This document shows positions 14,270-22,583 of a stretch of 22,732 nucleotides of DNA, piece after piece. Source of the DNA: CAYWNK01 sp047639615. GTDB taxonomy: Bacteria; Planctomycetota; UBA1135; GCA-002686595. The DNA lies in assembly GCA_047639615.1 (NCBI GenBank), contig JBLIOL010000047.1:1-22732 (forward strand). Reading direction: 5' to 3'. The notes beneath the pieces are model-generated. The model ran no database searches. It was not told the origin of the DNA and worked only from the letters and a program-made list of their open reading frames with translations. The position numbers and the translations under genes are program-made. Position 1 is the first letter of the stretch. Each line of letters starts with the position of its first letter.

Positions 14270-16801
14270 CTAGTGGGACTCCGCCACCGCGCCGCGCGGT
14301 GCATGCCCTTCGCGCTGGAAGTCAGCCGCCTGGGCGCTGGTGGCTTCCGGCTCCTCGAGCTCCTCCACCTGCACAGTCACGGGCGCAGGCCCGCGCGCCA
14401 GGTGCTCGAGGATCTGCCGCGACATATCCTTGCCCATGGGTCCGACCTCCGCGCGAGGCCCGACGCAAGCGGGGCAGCCCTCCTGGCAATCGCAGCGCAG
14501 CACCACATCCAATGCCGCGCTGAGCATCTCCCGGTGGGCCTCGTGCAGTAACTCGCTAAGCCCCACGCCGCCTTGCACGCGATCGTATAGGAATAGGGCC
14601 GGACGCTTGAAGAACACCGAGCGCACCTGACTTGAGAGCCCTAAGTCACTGGAGGAGCAGCGCACGAAGAGCGGCGCCACCCGGCGTAGCAACTCCCCCA
14701 CGGCACGCCAGGCCGCAGCCCGATTGCCCGCCGCCAAGCCCAACTCGGCGGCGCTAGATTCCGACAGGGTCAGCACCAGAGCTTCCGTGTCTAGTTCCTC
14801 CGGCGGCAGGTGAATCTCACCTGCGCCCACATTCTCGCGGGTGTAGAAGCGCACCTTCTTGTAGAGCGTTGCGACCGTGGTCACGTGCACCTCGCCACGC
14901 CAGACGGAATAGTCCTCGCCCTCCGCCGGCAGGCGCGGCAGGGCCGTTCCCTCCAAGCTGCCGCTCTGACTCGCTTCGAAGGGTTGCGAGACCTGCCACA
15001 CTTCACGGCTGCGCTGCTCGCAGGTCTCCAAGCGCAGAACGCGCACCTCCGTGTCGGTCTGCGCATCGGTGAAGTAGTCCGACTCCACGGGCACCACATA
15101 GGCGCGCCGGTTCTTGTAGTCGAAACGCTCCACGCGCCAGGTCACGCCCTGTACCTGATAGATAGCACCCTCATGGCAGGTGGTGATCGCGTTCTCGCGG
15201 TCGGTTTCCCCGATGGCTTTCTCGGTGCCCTGCTCAAGGATCAGAACGTTATCCAACTCGCCGCCCGCAAGGGACACGTCCTGGGCCGGGTACGCGTCCG
15301 CGATCCAGAACCAACTGCTGCCCCGTTTCTGCAAGAAGCCTGACTCCTCCGCCAGGTAGTCCAGGATCTCGGCCACCAACTCTCCATCCGGATAGCCGGG
15401 TTCGCCTTCCAGTCCGCCCTTCTCGTCCGAGGTGAAGGGCAACTCGAAGGCCGCGCACTTGAGCTGCTCCGAGAGGATCACCAGCTGATCCGCGTCCACA
15501 CCGAGACGCTCACGCGGGGCCTCGAAGAGGTAGCTGGGATGATGCACCAGGAACTGGTCGGTGGGTTCCGAACGCGCGATCTGCACCACCAAGCAGGGTG
15601 ATCCGCGACGACCTACGCGACCGGCGCGCTGCCAGAAAGATGCCTGACTTCCAGGATAACCCACCAATACGGCCACATCCAAGGCACCAATATCCACGCC
15701 CAGCTCGAGCGCATTGGTGGAGACAACGACCTTGATCTGGCCCAAGCGAAGACCGCCCTCGATCTCGCGCCGCAGGTCCGGCAGGTAACCGCCGCGGTAG
15801 CCCATGATCTCGCTGGGCTTGAGCCCCATGTCCGCAGCGCCCTCCTTCAGATAGCGCGTGAGCACCTCCACAGCCGTGCGCCGGCCGCAAAAAAAGATCA
15901 CCTGGTGGTCCGGACCGCAGACGGTCGTGGCTAGCTCGCGCGCCTCCTCCAGCGCGTTGGCGCGCAGGCCCGCCACGGGATTGATGATGGGCGGATTGTG
16001 CACGGCGAAGGTGCGCTTGCCCGCGGGGGAAGCGTCCTCCGTGACCAACTCCACGTCGCGCCCGAAGATGCGCCGCGCGTGCTTGCCAGGATCGCGCAAG
16101 GTAGCCGATCCCGCCAGGAAGCGCGGGTTCGCGCCGTAGTGCCGCGCGATGCGCTGCAAGCGTCGCAGCACGTTCGCCACGCTCGAACCAAAGACGCCCG
16201 AGAGGCTGTGCAGCTCGTCCACCACCACGAACTCGAGCTCGCGGAAGAGCTCAGACCACTTGGGGTGGTTGGGCAAGATGCCCTGGTGCAACATGTACGG
16301 GTTGGTCAGGATCATGTGCCCGCGATCGCGCAGGGTGCGGCGCACGGAGGGCGGCGTATCCCCGTCGTAGGTGAAGGCGTGCCAATCCACCCCAAGCGCT
16401 TCCACCAGGGCGGTCAACCCCACGGTCTGATCCTGGGCCAAGGCCTTGGTTGGATAGAGGAAGAGCGCCCGCGAGCGACCATCCGTTTCCAGCAGGCGCT
16501 GCAGAACTGGCGCCGTGTAGCACACGGTCTTGCCCGAGGCCGTGGGCGTGGACACCAGCACATCCTTGCCGTCCAGAGCCAGCTCGATAGCGCGCGCCTG
16601 ATGAGCGTAGGGCTCCGTGATGCCGCCCTCCTGAAGCACCTTGAGCAGGCGCGGATCCAGGCGCTCGGGCCAGGGACAGGTACGCCCGGGCCGGGCCGGC
16701 TGCTCGTGCCAATGCACGATGCGATCCCTCCAGCGGCCACCCTCACGCAGCTCCTTGATGGCCCTTGCGACCCCTCCCGACACCATTTTCTGCTCGCTCA
16801 T
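14270..16801 (-). CDS. mrfA: MrfA/YprA-like DEAD/DEAH-box helicase with C-terminal zinc-binding domain
   Basis: 843 residues from the ATG at 16801, preceded by a G-rich stretch; a longer frame starting at TTG 16870 adds 23 unlikely residues. Superfamily 2 helicase motifs occur in order: STPTASGKT at 84-92 (ATP binding), YPTKALAQDQ, LTNPYMLHQGIL, DELH at 195-198, SAT at 232-234, STNALELGVDIG, and QRAGRVGRRG at about 389-398. Near residues 767-779 is the CDCQEGCPACV cluster (Cys-x-Cys-x3-Cys-x2-Cys) typical of the DUF1998/MZB domain of MrfA. MrfA is a 3'-5' DNA helicase for repair of mitomycin C adducts in Bacillus subtilis. The last 45 residues are Glu/Ala-rich. It lies 91 bp after the DUF4340 gene on the same strand and is followed immediately by the mrfB-like gene. 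Confidence 0.92.
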   Translation of the reverse strand: MSEQKMVSGGVARAIKELREGGRWRDRIVHWHEQPARPGRTCPWPERLDPRLLKVLQEGGITEPYAHQARAIELALDGKDVLVSTPTASGKTVCYTAPVLQRLLETDGRSRALFLYPTKALAQDQTVGLTALVEALGVDWHAFTYDGDTPPSVRRTLRDRGHMILTNPYMLHQGILPNHPKWSELFRELEFVVVDELHSLSGVFGSSVANVLRRLQRIARHYGANPRFLAGSATLRDPGKHARRIFGRDVELVTEDASPAGKRTFAVHNPPIINPVAGLRANALEEARELATTVCGPDHQVIFFCGRRTAVEVLTRYLKEGAADMGLKPSEIMGYRGGYLPDLRREIEGGLRLGQIKVVVSTNALELGVDIGALDVAVLVGYPGSQASFWQRAGRVGRRGSPCLVVQIARSEPTDQFLVHHPSYLFEAPRERLGVDADQLVILSEQLKCAAFELPFTSDEKGGLEGEPGYPDGELVAEILDYLAEESGFLQKRGSSWFWIADAYPAQDVSLAGGELDNVLILEQGTEKAIGETDRENAITTCHEGAIYQVQGVTWRVERFDYKNRRAYVVPVESDYFTDAQTDTEVRVLRLETCEQRSREVWQVSQPFEASQSGSLEGTALPRLPAEGEDYSVWRGEVHVTTVATLYKKVRFYTRENVGAGEIHLPPEELDTEALVLTLSESSAAELGLAAGNRAAAWRAVGELLRRVAPLFVRCSSSDLGLSSQVRSVFFKRPALFLYDRVQGGVGLSELLHEAHREMLSAALDVVLRCDCQEGCPACVGPRAEVGPMGKDMSRQILEHLARGPAPVTVQVEELEEPEATSAQAADFQREGHAPRGAVAESH

Positions 16802-16892
16802 GGCCTGATCCCCCCCAGGGAGCCCTCCCCGCGGAAGTTCGCGAAAAGTTAGGCCTGCAGGGTAGCCCAAGAGCCCCCAAGTGTCGACCCGG

Positions 16893-18689
16893 CTACTTGA
16901 AGAGCCCGAGCAGGCGGCCGTGGAGCCCCTGATCCTTGGCCACGGAACGCAGTCCGAGCACCTCGATCTGTACCTGAGTGCCCTCCGGCCCGCTCACCGT
17001 GCCAATCTTCGCTCGGTGCGTGGCACCTTCCTTGTCCTGGAATTGAACGCTGATCACATCCTCGAGGACCTGGTCCCGGGCGACGCCCGCGCCCAAGTGC
17101 TCGCTAGCCTTCAGGAACACGAGCGAGTCCAGCACCCGCAACAGTTCCGATGCCGGCGCATCCACATCGCTGTAGTGCCAGGTGCCCTGCATCTTGCGCA
17201 GGAAGCTGCGCGCAGCATCCCCATGGGTCAGGCTCACGCCGGTCAACTTGACCTCGGTCAAAGTCCACAGGGCCAGAGAGCGCCAATCAGAAAGCTCCAG
17301 GTCCAGCCAGGCCGCCAGGTCGCGCGTCACCAGCCCGGCGATCACGTCACCTTCGCGGTGGTAGGACTGCAGCGTCGTGCCCTCATCCGAGGTGCGCGTG
17401 GGGCCGAACCGGCCGCCTTGATGCTCGCCCTCCAGCACTCCGCGCAGGTTCAATTTCAGGCCGCGCCTGGGCTCCCCAACAGGGAAGAGGTTCTCCGGAC
17501 TGTCCGCCTCGCGATCCAACCAAAGCTCGATCTCGTTCTGCTCTAGATCCGCGAGCAGGCCTTCCACTTTGATGCGGTTGGCCGGCACCGCGATGTCGAA
17601 CTGAGCCTGGCCCAAGGGCTTACTAGCCACGGTCCAATGCCCATCGAAGTCCTGACTGAAGCGCAGGCTGTCCTGCTCTCCGCGATCCAGATCCACCGAC
17701 TCGATGTCGACCCGGAAAGCGTTCACAAGGCGCGTATTCCAAAGCTCGCGGCCAGCCTGCAACAGCTGCACCAGATCGCCCGGATCCACCTGCATGATGT
17801 GCTTCTCACCCGCGCGGCGCGCCACCCACGCTCCGTTGCTGGGCATCTGGCCAAAGTGCACTTCCTCTTCCTTGCCGGTGCGATCGGTCAAGCGCACGCG
17901 AATGGAAGGGTTCACTAAGCCGTAGAACTCTAGGTTGGGATCCTCTCGATCGGAGAGGAATCCGCTGACCCGAATACTGGCGAGCGCCATGGCCCAGAGC
18001 CCGGTCACGCCCGGGTCGAGGTCCATGCGATAGGGCCGCTGAAGTTGCCAACCGGCACCCCCGCGCGTTGCCTGGAAGCTCACATCCACAGCCCCATCGG
18101 GCGTGTAGTTCGCACCTTGCCTGTCGATCGCCACCACTTCGGCGCCGTGCAGGGTAAACAGCATTTTGCGCCGCATCTCCTCCACCGAGCGTTCCATGGC
18201 CGTGTCGAGGTTGCGCAGAATGCGCAGGGAACGCCCGCGCGTACGCACCTCCAGTCGCATGCCGTCAACGTCAAGATCGCCGACCCGGATCTCGTGCTCC
18301 ACCGTGCTGCCACTCTCCAGTGTCTCCGTCACGAAGATCACCGCGCGCGGCGGATCGAAGTGCGGATCGAGGGAAGCCTCCTCCTCCTCCGGCACGAACT
18401 GCGCCGGATAGGCCAAGGCCTGCAGGTAGAACTGCACCATGGAATGATCCGCCGGATACTCGAGCGGATCCACCAGGAACCAACCCTCCTTGCGGCGCAC
18501 GAACTCAATCTGCTTGCTGCGCTCCACGTTGTCCACGCGAATGCCCGTAACACGCTCCACTCGGCCGGTGCCCAGCAAGGGCTCCACCAGTCGCGGATCG
18601 TAGTCCTCTTCCGCTTCCTTCTGCAGGTAGACGCCAGCGCCAAGCCCAGCCACCATCAGAATGAGCAGCAACAGAGAGGTCTTGTTCAT
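16893..18689 (-). CDS. DUF4340-type membrane-anchored protein of a Gld-like ABC system
   Basis: 598 residues. Residues 4-22 are a hydrophobic N-terminal anchor (SLLLLILMVAGLGAGVYL), so most of the chain should lie outside the cytoplasm. The rest is beta-rich with repeated units of the kind seen in DUF4340 proteins (ERSKQIEFVRRKEGWFLVDP near 57-76, and a later VDLDRGEQDSLRFSQDFDGHW segment). DUF4340 genes regularly follow the ATPase-permease-GldG triad, as here. The start ATG is 11 bp after the GldG-like stop. It is probably a periplasmic accessory of the ABC complex; no substrate can be named. The DUF4340 assignment is from sequence style and context and should be checked by profile search. 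Confidence 0.78.
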   Translation of the reverse strand: MNKTSLLLLILMVAGLGAGVYLQKEAEEDYDPRLVEPLLGTGRVERVTGIRVDNVERSKQIEFVRRKEGWFLVDPLEYPADHSMVQFYLQALAYPAQFVPEEEEASLDPHFDPPRAVIFVTETLESGSTVEHEIRVGDLDVDGMRLEVRTRGRSLRILRNLDTAMERSVEEMRRKMLFTLHGAEVVAIDRQGANYTPDGAVDVSFQATRGGAGWQLQRPYRMDLDPGVTGLWAMALASIRVSGFLSDREDPNLEFYGLVNPSIRVRLTDRTGKEEEVHFGQMPSNGAWVARRAGEKHIMQVDPGDLVQLLQAGRELWNTRLVNAFRVDIESVDLDRGEQDSLRFSQDFDGHWTVASKPLGQAQFDIAVPANRIKVEGLLADLEQNEIELWLDREADSPENLFPVGEPRRGLKLNLRGVLEGEHQGGRFGPTRTSDEGTTLQSYHREGDVIAGLVTRDLAAWLDLELSDWRSLALWTLTEVKLTGVSLTHGDAARSFLRKMQGTWHYSDVDAPASELLRVLDSLVFLKASEHLGAGVARDQVLEDVISVQFQDKEGATHRAKIGTVSGPEGTQVQIEVLGLRSVAKDQGLHGRLLGLFK

Positions 18690-18700
18690 AGGGGTCTAGG

Positions 18701-20278
18701 CTAACCGCGGGAGCGGCGGAAGGCGGTCAGCAGGCCGCCGAGTAGACACAGCAGGGGCAAAATCCAAAGCGCCAGGTGTAACACCGGGCCATGGGCTTCC
18801 GGGTCCAGCACACGGTAGTCGGGATCCTTGGGGGAAACCGACACGCGCCATTCGCGGTCCACGAGCCAGTTGAAGGCCCCCATCAGGAAGGCCTCGTTCT
18901 CGCTGTGCAAGTAGTTGCGCATCCAGTCCGCGCTACCGAGCACGATCAGACGCGCTTCCACACGCTGCTTGGGCCCCGCCTCCTCGGCCTCCGATGCCGT
19001 GCTGTTGTCCACGAATTCAGACGGCACCCACTGAGAAGCCACCAGCAAATCGAAGGAGCGTGCGTCCTCCGTATTCTTGTCGTGCTCGTAGTTGGGCGGG
19101 TAGGGGTCATCCAACCAAGAGAGAGTCGGGTCCGAAGCCACAAGCGGCGTGGAGAGCCCTTGGCCGCCGGAGACCTGCCGAGCGACGCCCACGGGGTGGC
19201 TGTTGAACACGGAGAAGGTGCGCCCCGAGCTGCGCATGGCATCCAGGATCGGGTGCCGGCGCATCTGCGCCTCGCGCACCTTGAAGCCCAAGGCCTTCGG
19301 CCCGCCGAACAAGCGCCCGGTGGTAGCGTCGACCCATGCCTGCATGACCGTGCCTTCACCGATGTCCACGCCGAAGCGATCCGCAAGATCCTGCAGGCCG
19401 CTCCTCTTGAGTGCTTCCGCCTTGCCGGAGGGCGCCAGTAACAAGCGCCCGCCGCCGCGCGCGAAAGCCTCAAGCTCGTCCAGCAGCTCGTCGCCCAGCG
19501 GATCCGTGGGACCCACCACCGCGATCAGCGCCGTGTCATCAGGGAATTCGCCCTCTTCGAGGCGGTTCCAAGTATCCACGGTCAAACCATCGTCGCGCAG
19601 GGCGGCGTGCAGCTTGCCCAGGGACTCCTCTTCGGTATCCAGCAGCGGAACTTCGCCGTGCCCGGTCAGGAAGAGCACCTTCGGCCGCTCGCCACGGGTC
19701 ACCTTCAGGATCGCCTCGACCAGCTCACGCTCGCCATTGAAGGACAGGATCGAGGGCGGGCGGTAGTTCTCGGGGTCCGGGTTGCCCAAGTCAAATTCAG
19801 CCAGGTCGCCGAAAAGGCGCACCACGGCGCGGGCGTTGCCCTGGGAAACGACGAGGCAGTTCTCCAAGCCCCGAATATGCAGCTGCTGCATGCGCTCCTG
19901 CACGGCCAGCCGATCCATCAGATCGTTCTCGCGCACCTGCACGAGGCCGGCGGACAAGGATTCGGACAGGGCCAAGAGCTTCTTGGTGCGCATCTGCACC
20001 TCGTACACGCGCTCCGTCATGGGCGCGCGCGCGGCTCGGAAGAAGATGTCCACTTCCACCGGTTCGCGCAGGGACTCCAGCACCAACTGCGTAGCCACGT
20101 CGAGGGAGTTGCGACCCGTGTGGGTGAAGTCCACCCGCGTACGCACGCCGGGCCGACCAGCCAACCAGTTGACCATGACCACCGCGGCCAGGGCCAAGAC
20201 ACCGGCGATCAACACCTGTAGGCCGATGGCCATACGGGAACCGCGTCCCACTTTCCCTTGAGAGCTCAACCTCGCCAC
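18701..20278 (-). CDS. GldG-like ABC-transport auxiliary protein
   Basis: 525 residues from GTG 20278, overlapping the permease gene by 13 nt; ATG at 20233 is an alternative that would remove the first 15 residues and the overlap. There is an N-terminal membrane span at about 19-40 (LQVLIAGVLALAAVVMVNWL), then a large external domain of the ABC_transp_aux type: DFTHTGRNSLDVATQLVLESLREPVEVDIFF, VLFLTGHGE, ALIAVVGPTDPLGDELLDELEAFARGGGRLLLA. A C-terminal span is near 501-518 (LALWILPLLCLLGGLLTAF) before a basic end. This architecture matches GldG of gliding bacteria and related proteins in many non-gliders. It should act with the permease and ATPase encoded just upstream. Function is inferred; the substrate is unknown. 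Confidence 0.85.
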   Translation of the reverse strand: MARLSSQGKVGRGSRMAIGLQVLIAGVLALAAVVMVNWLAGRPGVRTRVDFTHTGRNSLDVATQLVLESLREPVEVDIFFRAARAPMTERVYEVQMRTKKLLALSESLSAGLVQVRENDLMDRLAVQERMQQLHIRGLENCLVVSQGNARAVVRLFGDLAEFDLGNPDPENYRPPSILSFNGERELVEAILKVTRGERPKVLFLTGHGEVPLLDTEEESLGKLHAALRDDGLTVDTWNRLEEGEFPDDTALIAVVGPTDPLGDELLDELEAFARGGGRLLLAPSGKAEALKRSGLQDLADRFGVDIGEGTVMQAWVDATTGRLFGGPKALGFKVREAQMRRHPILDAMRSSGRTFSVFNSHPVGVARQVSGGQGLSTPLVASDPTLSWLDDPYPPNYEHDKNTEDARSFDLLVASQWVPSEFVDNSTASEAEEAGPKQRVEARLIVLGSADWMRNYLHSENEAFLMGAFNWLVDREWRVSVSPKDPDYRVLDPEAHGPVLHLALWILPLLCLLGGLLTAFRRSRG

Positions 20279-21057
20279 CTTCGCGCTTCGAGCGCACGCA
20301 CCGTCAAGAACAAGAAGAAGGCCGGCCAGGTCAAGAAGAACACAAGCTCGGCTGAGTCCAGCACCCCAAGCCTGAAGGACGTCTGGAAGTGCCGCAGCAC
20401 ATCCATCTTATCCAGGGCTCCACGGATCCAGTTCTCGGCGGCCACCAGGCCACCAGCGCTAGATTCAAACCAGACGCGCACCTGCCCCATGATCAGGTTC
20501 ACCAACTGCGGGATCATCAGCCAGGTCACGCAAGCCAAGAATGCTAGGAAGGCCGCCAGCAGCGGCGTACTCGAGAGGCATGACGCCAACAGCCCGATGC
20601 TCAGGAACAGGCCCGAGACCAAGACCGCGCCCACATAAGTGCAGAGCAAGGCAGCCCAATCCGGTGCAGCGCCGGCCATGTGAATGGCGGCCGCGTAGAT
20701 GAGCACCGAGGACCACAGGATGGCCATGAAGGTGGTCGCGGCCAGGTGCTTGCCGACCACCACCGCCGCGTCCGTGATGGGCGCGGTTAGCAGATACTCC
20801 AGGGTGCCGTTGCCGCTCTCCTCGGAGAGCATGCGCATGGCGAGCAGGGGCGGCAGTAGCACGATGAAGGCCCAGAAGGTCGGCCCGCCACCGAGTGCGC
20901 CCTCCAAAGAAGCCGTCACATTGCCGCGCGAGCCCGACATGTAGGCATAGAACAAGAACCCGTTGGCAGCCAAGGCCAGCAGCAACAGCAGCCAGCCGAT
21001 CGGCGCGCGGAACAGGCCCGCCAGTTCGCGTCGGTAGATAACCAGAGTGCCTTTCAC
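20266..21057 (-). CDS. ABC-2 type permease, GldF-like
   Basis: 263 residues from GTG 21057, which overlaps the ATPase stop as GTGA; a longer open frame reaching 21321 reads back through the ATPase gene. Six membrane segments are likely, the first at about residues 20-40. The intracellular MRMLSEESGNGTLEYLLTAPITDAAVVVGKHL segment (split here: MRMLSEESGNGTLEYLL, then TAPITDAAVVVGKHL) is characteristic of GldF-type permeases. It should form the membrane channel of the exporter with the ATPase. The downstream GldG-like gene overlaps its end by 13 nt, consistent with translational coupling. Confidence 0.9.
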   Translation of the reverse strand: MKGTLVIYRRELAGLFRAPIGWLLLLLALAANGFLFYAYMSGSRGNVTASLEGALGGGPTFWAFIVLLPPLLAMRMLSEESGNGTLEYLLTAPITDAAVVVGKHLAATTFMAILWSSVLIYAAAIHMAGAAPDWAALLCTYVGAVLVSGLFLSIGLLASCLSSTPLLAAFLAFLACVTWLMIPQLVNLIMGQVRVWFESSAGGLVAAENWIRGALDKMDVLRHFQTSFRLGVLDSAELVFFLTWPAFFLFLTVRALEARRWRG

Positions 21058-22253
21058 TGGGAAGACTCCTCGTCGCAGTCGGTCTTGGGGGGCTGGGGCG
21101 CGTCCGTGGGTTGCACCTGCATGGGTGCGCCCAGGTCGCGGCTCGCGCCCTGATCGAATGGGTTCAAGCTGTAGATTGTCTTGGGCGCGGCGCTGCTCGG
21201 CTTTTGTGGCGCTAGGTCCAAGCCAATGGCCGTCAGTTCGGGCGTCAGGAGCGGTGTCGTGGACGCCGCCGCGGGAGCCGCAGCCGCAGCCGCAGCTGGC
21301 TTCGACGTAGCCGCTTGCCAATCATCCCCTTGCACCAGACGCGCGAAGAGGCTCTCCAAGTCCGGCCGATCCCAAGACAGCTCGCGCAGTGCCCAGCCCT
21401 TGATCGAGGCCAAGGCACCGATGTCCTCGCGCAAGTCGCCTTCGCCAAGGACTCGGAAGGCCTGGTGCACGCCGACTTTCTCGCCCACATCCACCTGGCT
21501 CACACCGGGCAGTTGCCCGAGCAGGCGCTGCGCATCCGCAGCATCGCCAACGGCGGCTTCCAAGTGGAAGGTGCCGCTGCCCGCGTACTTCTGCACCAGC
21601 TCCTCGCGCGTGCCGTCCGCCACGAGCTTGCCTTGGTTCAGGATGATCACGCGCGGACAGATGGCCTCGATCTCCGCCAAGATGTGCGAAGACACCAGCA
21701 CCGTGTGTTCGGAGGCCAGTTCCTTGATCAGTGCGCGCACCTCGATGCGCTGCAAGGGATCCAGCCCGCTGGTGGGCTCGTCCAGAATGAGCACCTCGGG
21801 ATCGGGCAGCAAGGCCACCGCCAAACCCACCCGTTGACGCAGGCCCCGCGAGAGATTGCCGACCAGTTGATTGGAGCGGTCCGCTACACCCACGCGCTCG
21901 AGCACCATGCCGATGCGCTCGCGCCGATCGCTGCGCGACATGGCATGCAGCTGACCCTGGAACTCCAGCATCTCTTGCACGCGCATCTCCTTATAGAGGG
22001 GCACGGACTCCGGCAGATACCCGATAGCAGCGCGCGCCTCCAGGCCGCGGCGCAGCACATCGTGCCCCGCCACCACCAGCTTCTCGGCGCGGGTCGCCGG
22101 CAGGTAGCCGGTGAGTATGCGCATGGTGGTGGTCTTGCCCGCGCCGTTCGGGCCGAGGAATCCGACCACCTCTCCGGCTTCGAGTGTGAATGAGACATCG
22201 TCCACGGCCACAAGGGGTCCGTAGCGCCGTTCAAGGTGTGCGACTTCGATCAT
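21054..22253 (-). CDS. ABC transporter ATP-binding protein, GldA-like, with Ala/Pro-rich tail
   Basis: 399 residues against about 300 for the family. Walker A GPNGAGKT is at 34-41, the Q-loop region at about 80, signature LSRGLRQ at 134-140, Walker B LILDEP at 155-160, and the switch histidine His190 in SSH. Residues about 200-311 match the GldA-type C-terminal domain (VADGTREELVQKY and later). Residues 312-399 are an extra tail, first poly-Ala (SKPAAAAAAAPAAA) then Pro/Gln/Asp-rich, predicted to be disordered. It powers the permease encoded downstream. The ATG at 22253 has two inverted repeats just upstream (22265-22282 and 22296-22328). It is the first gene of the minus-strand run. Confidence 0.93.
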   Translation of the reverse strand: MIEVAHLERRYGPLVAVDDVSFTLEAGEVVGFLGPNGAGKTTTMRILTGYLPATRAEKLVVAGHDVLRRGLEARAAIGYLPESVPLYKEMRVQEMLEFQGQLHAMSRSDRRERIGMVLERVGVADRSNQLVGNLSRGLRQRVGLAVALLPDPEVLILDEPTSGLDPLQRIEVRALIKELASEHTVLVSSHILAEIEAICPRVIILNQGKLVADGTREELVQKYAGSGTFHLEAAVGDAADAQRLLGQLPGVSQVDVGEKVGVHQAFRVLGEGDLREDIGALASIKGWALRELSWDRPDLESLFARLVQGDDWQAATSKPAAAAAAAPAAASTTPLLTPELTAIGLDLAPQKPSSAAPKTIYSLNPFDQGASRDLGAPMQVQPTDAPQPPKTDCDEESSQ

Positions 22254-22264
22254 GGGCGCGGAGC

Positions 22265-22282
22265 GTACCCGCGCGAGGGTAC
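22265..22282. promoter_or_regulatory. 18-bp inverted repeat 11 bp upstream of the ABC ATPase start
   Basis: GTACCC - GCGCGA - GGGTAC has perfect 6-bp arms around 6 bp. Its place just before the start of the first gene of the operon suits an operator or a translation-control hairpin. The short arms make chance possible. Confidence 0.3.
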
Positions 22283-22295
22283 AAGCGGAAAGGGT

Positions 22296-22328
22296 CGAGG
22301 GAGCGACTCGGCCGGAGTCGCTCCCTCG
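22296..22328. repeat. 14-bp perfect inverted repeat with 5-nt loop
   Basis: Arms CGAGGGAGCGACTC (22296-22309) and GAGTCGCTCCCTCG (22315-22328) are fully complementary around GGCCG, the strongest stem in the window. No T-tract follows on either strand. It lies 42 bp upstream of the ABC ATPase ATG, so it could be a terminator of a gene to the right, an operator, or a leader structure. Confidence 0.6.
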
Positions 22329-22356
22329 GGGTTGTATCGCGGACCGCTAGCGGGGG

Positions 22357-22436
22357 CCCGGACCTGGCAAGATGGACGACCCGTCAGGGCCCGCGTTACG
22401 CTGGACATAAGATCAAACGCCGTGCCAGGCTCCGGG
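22357..22436. other. Candidate structured RNA or long-range stem
   Basis: CCCGGACCTGGCA (22357-22369) pairs with TGCCAGG-C-TCCGGG (22423-22436) as a 13-bp stem with one bulged C, enclosing 53 nt. Small stems are possible inside (for example GACG-ACC-CGTC). No known RNA family was recognised, and the strand is not determined. Confidence 0.3.
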
Positions 22437-22481
22437 TTCAATCCTGAGGCTCCAGGGCCCTGTGCGCTTAGTGCACCCCCG

Positions 22482-22512
22482 CGGAAGCACTCAAAACGGC
22501 CGTGCGCTTCCG
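22482..22512. repeat. Bulged inverted repeat
   Basis: CGGAAGCAC (22482-22490) pairs with GTGC-GC-TTCCG (22502-22512): 9 pairs with a 2-nt bulge and an 11-nt loop. With the dyad at 22519-22536 it makes a second hairpin cluster in the gene-free stretch. Confidence 0.3.
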
Positions 22513-22518
22513 AACATT

Positions 22519-22536
22519 AGGCCTCCCAGGAGGCCT
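22519..22536. repeat. 18-bp inverted repeat AGGCCTCC-CA-GGAGGCCT
   Basis: The arms are perfect 8-mers with a 2-bp centre; a further GAGGCCTC copy follows at 22551-22558. It lies 48 bp upstream of the possible gene start at 22584, so it could be a regulatory dyad, or a cruciform or terminator-like element. Confidence 0.4.
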
Positions 22537-22583
22537 GGCAGGGAGACCGGGAGGCCTCTGATACTCGGACCGGGGAGGATCAG

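Noticed and set aside
16802..16870. TTG start adding 23 residues to the MrfA-like helicase
   Set aside because: The ATG at 16801 has a G-rich ribosome-site-like stretch upstream and the extension has no family support.
21058..21321. 88-residue N-terminal extension of the permease
   Set aside because: It reads back through the ATPase tail and looks unlike a membrane protein; GTG 21057 overlaps the ATPase stop by four bases and precedes a typical GldF start.
22425..22446. tRNA T-arm-like GGGTTCAATCC sequence
   Set aside because: The T-stem has mismatches in either register and no matching acceptor, D-arm or anticodon stem is found at tRNA distances.
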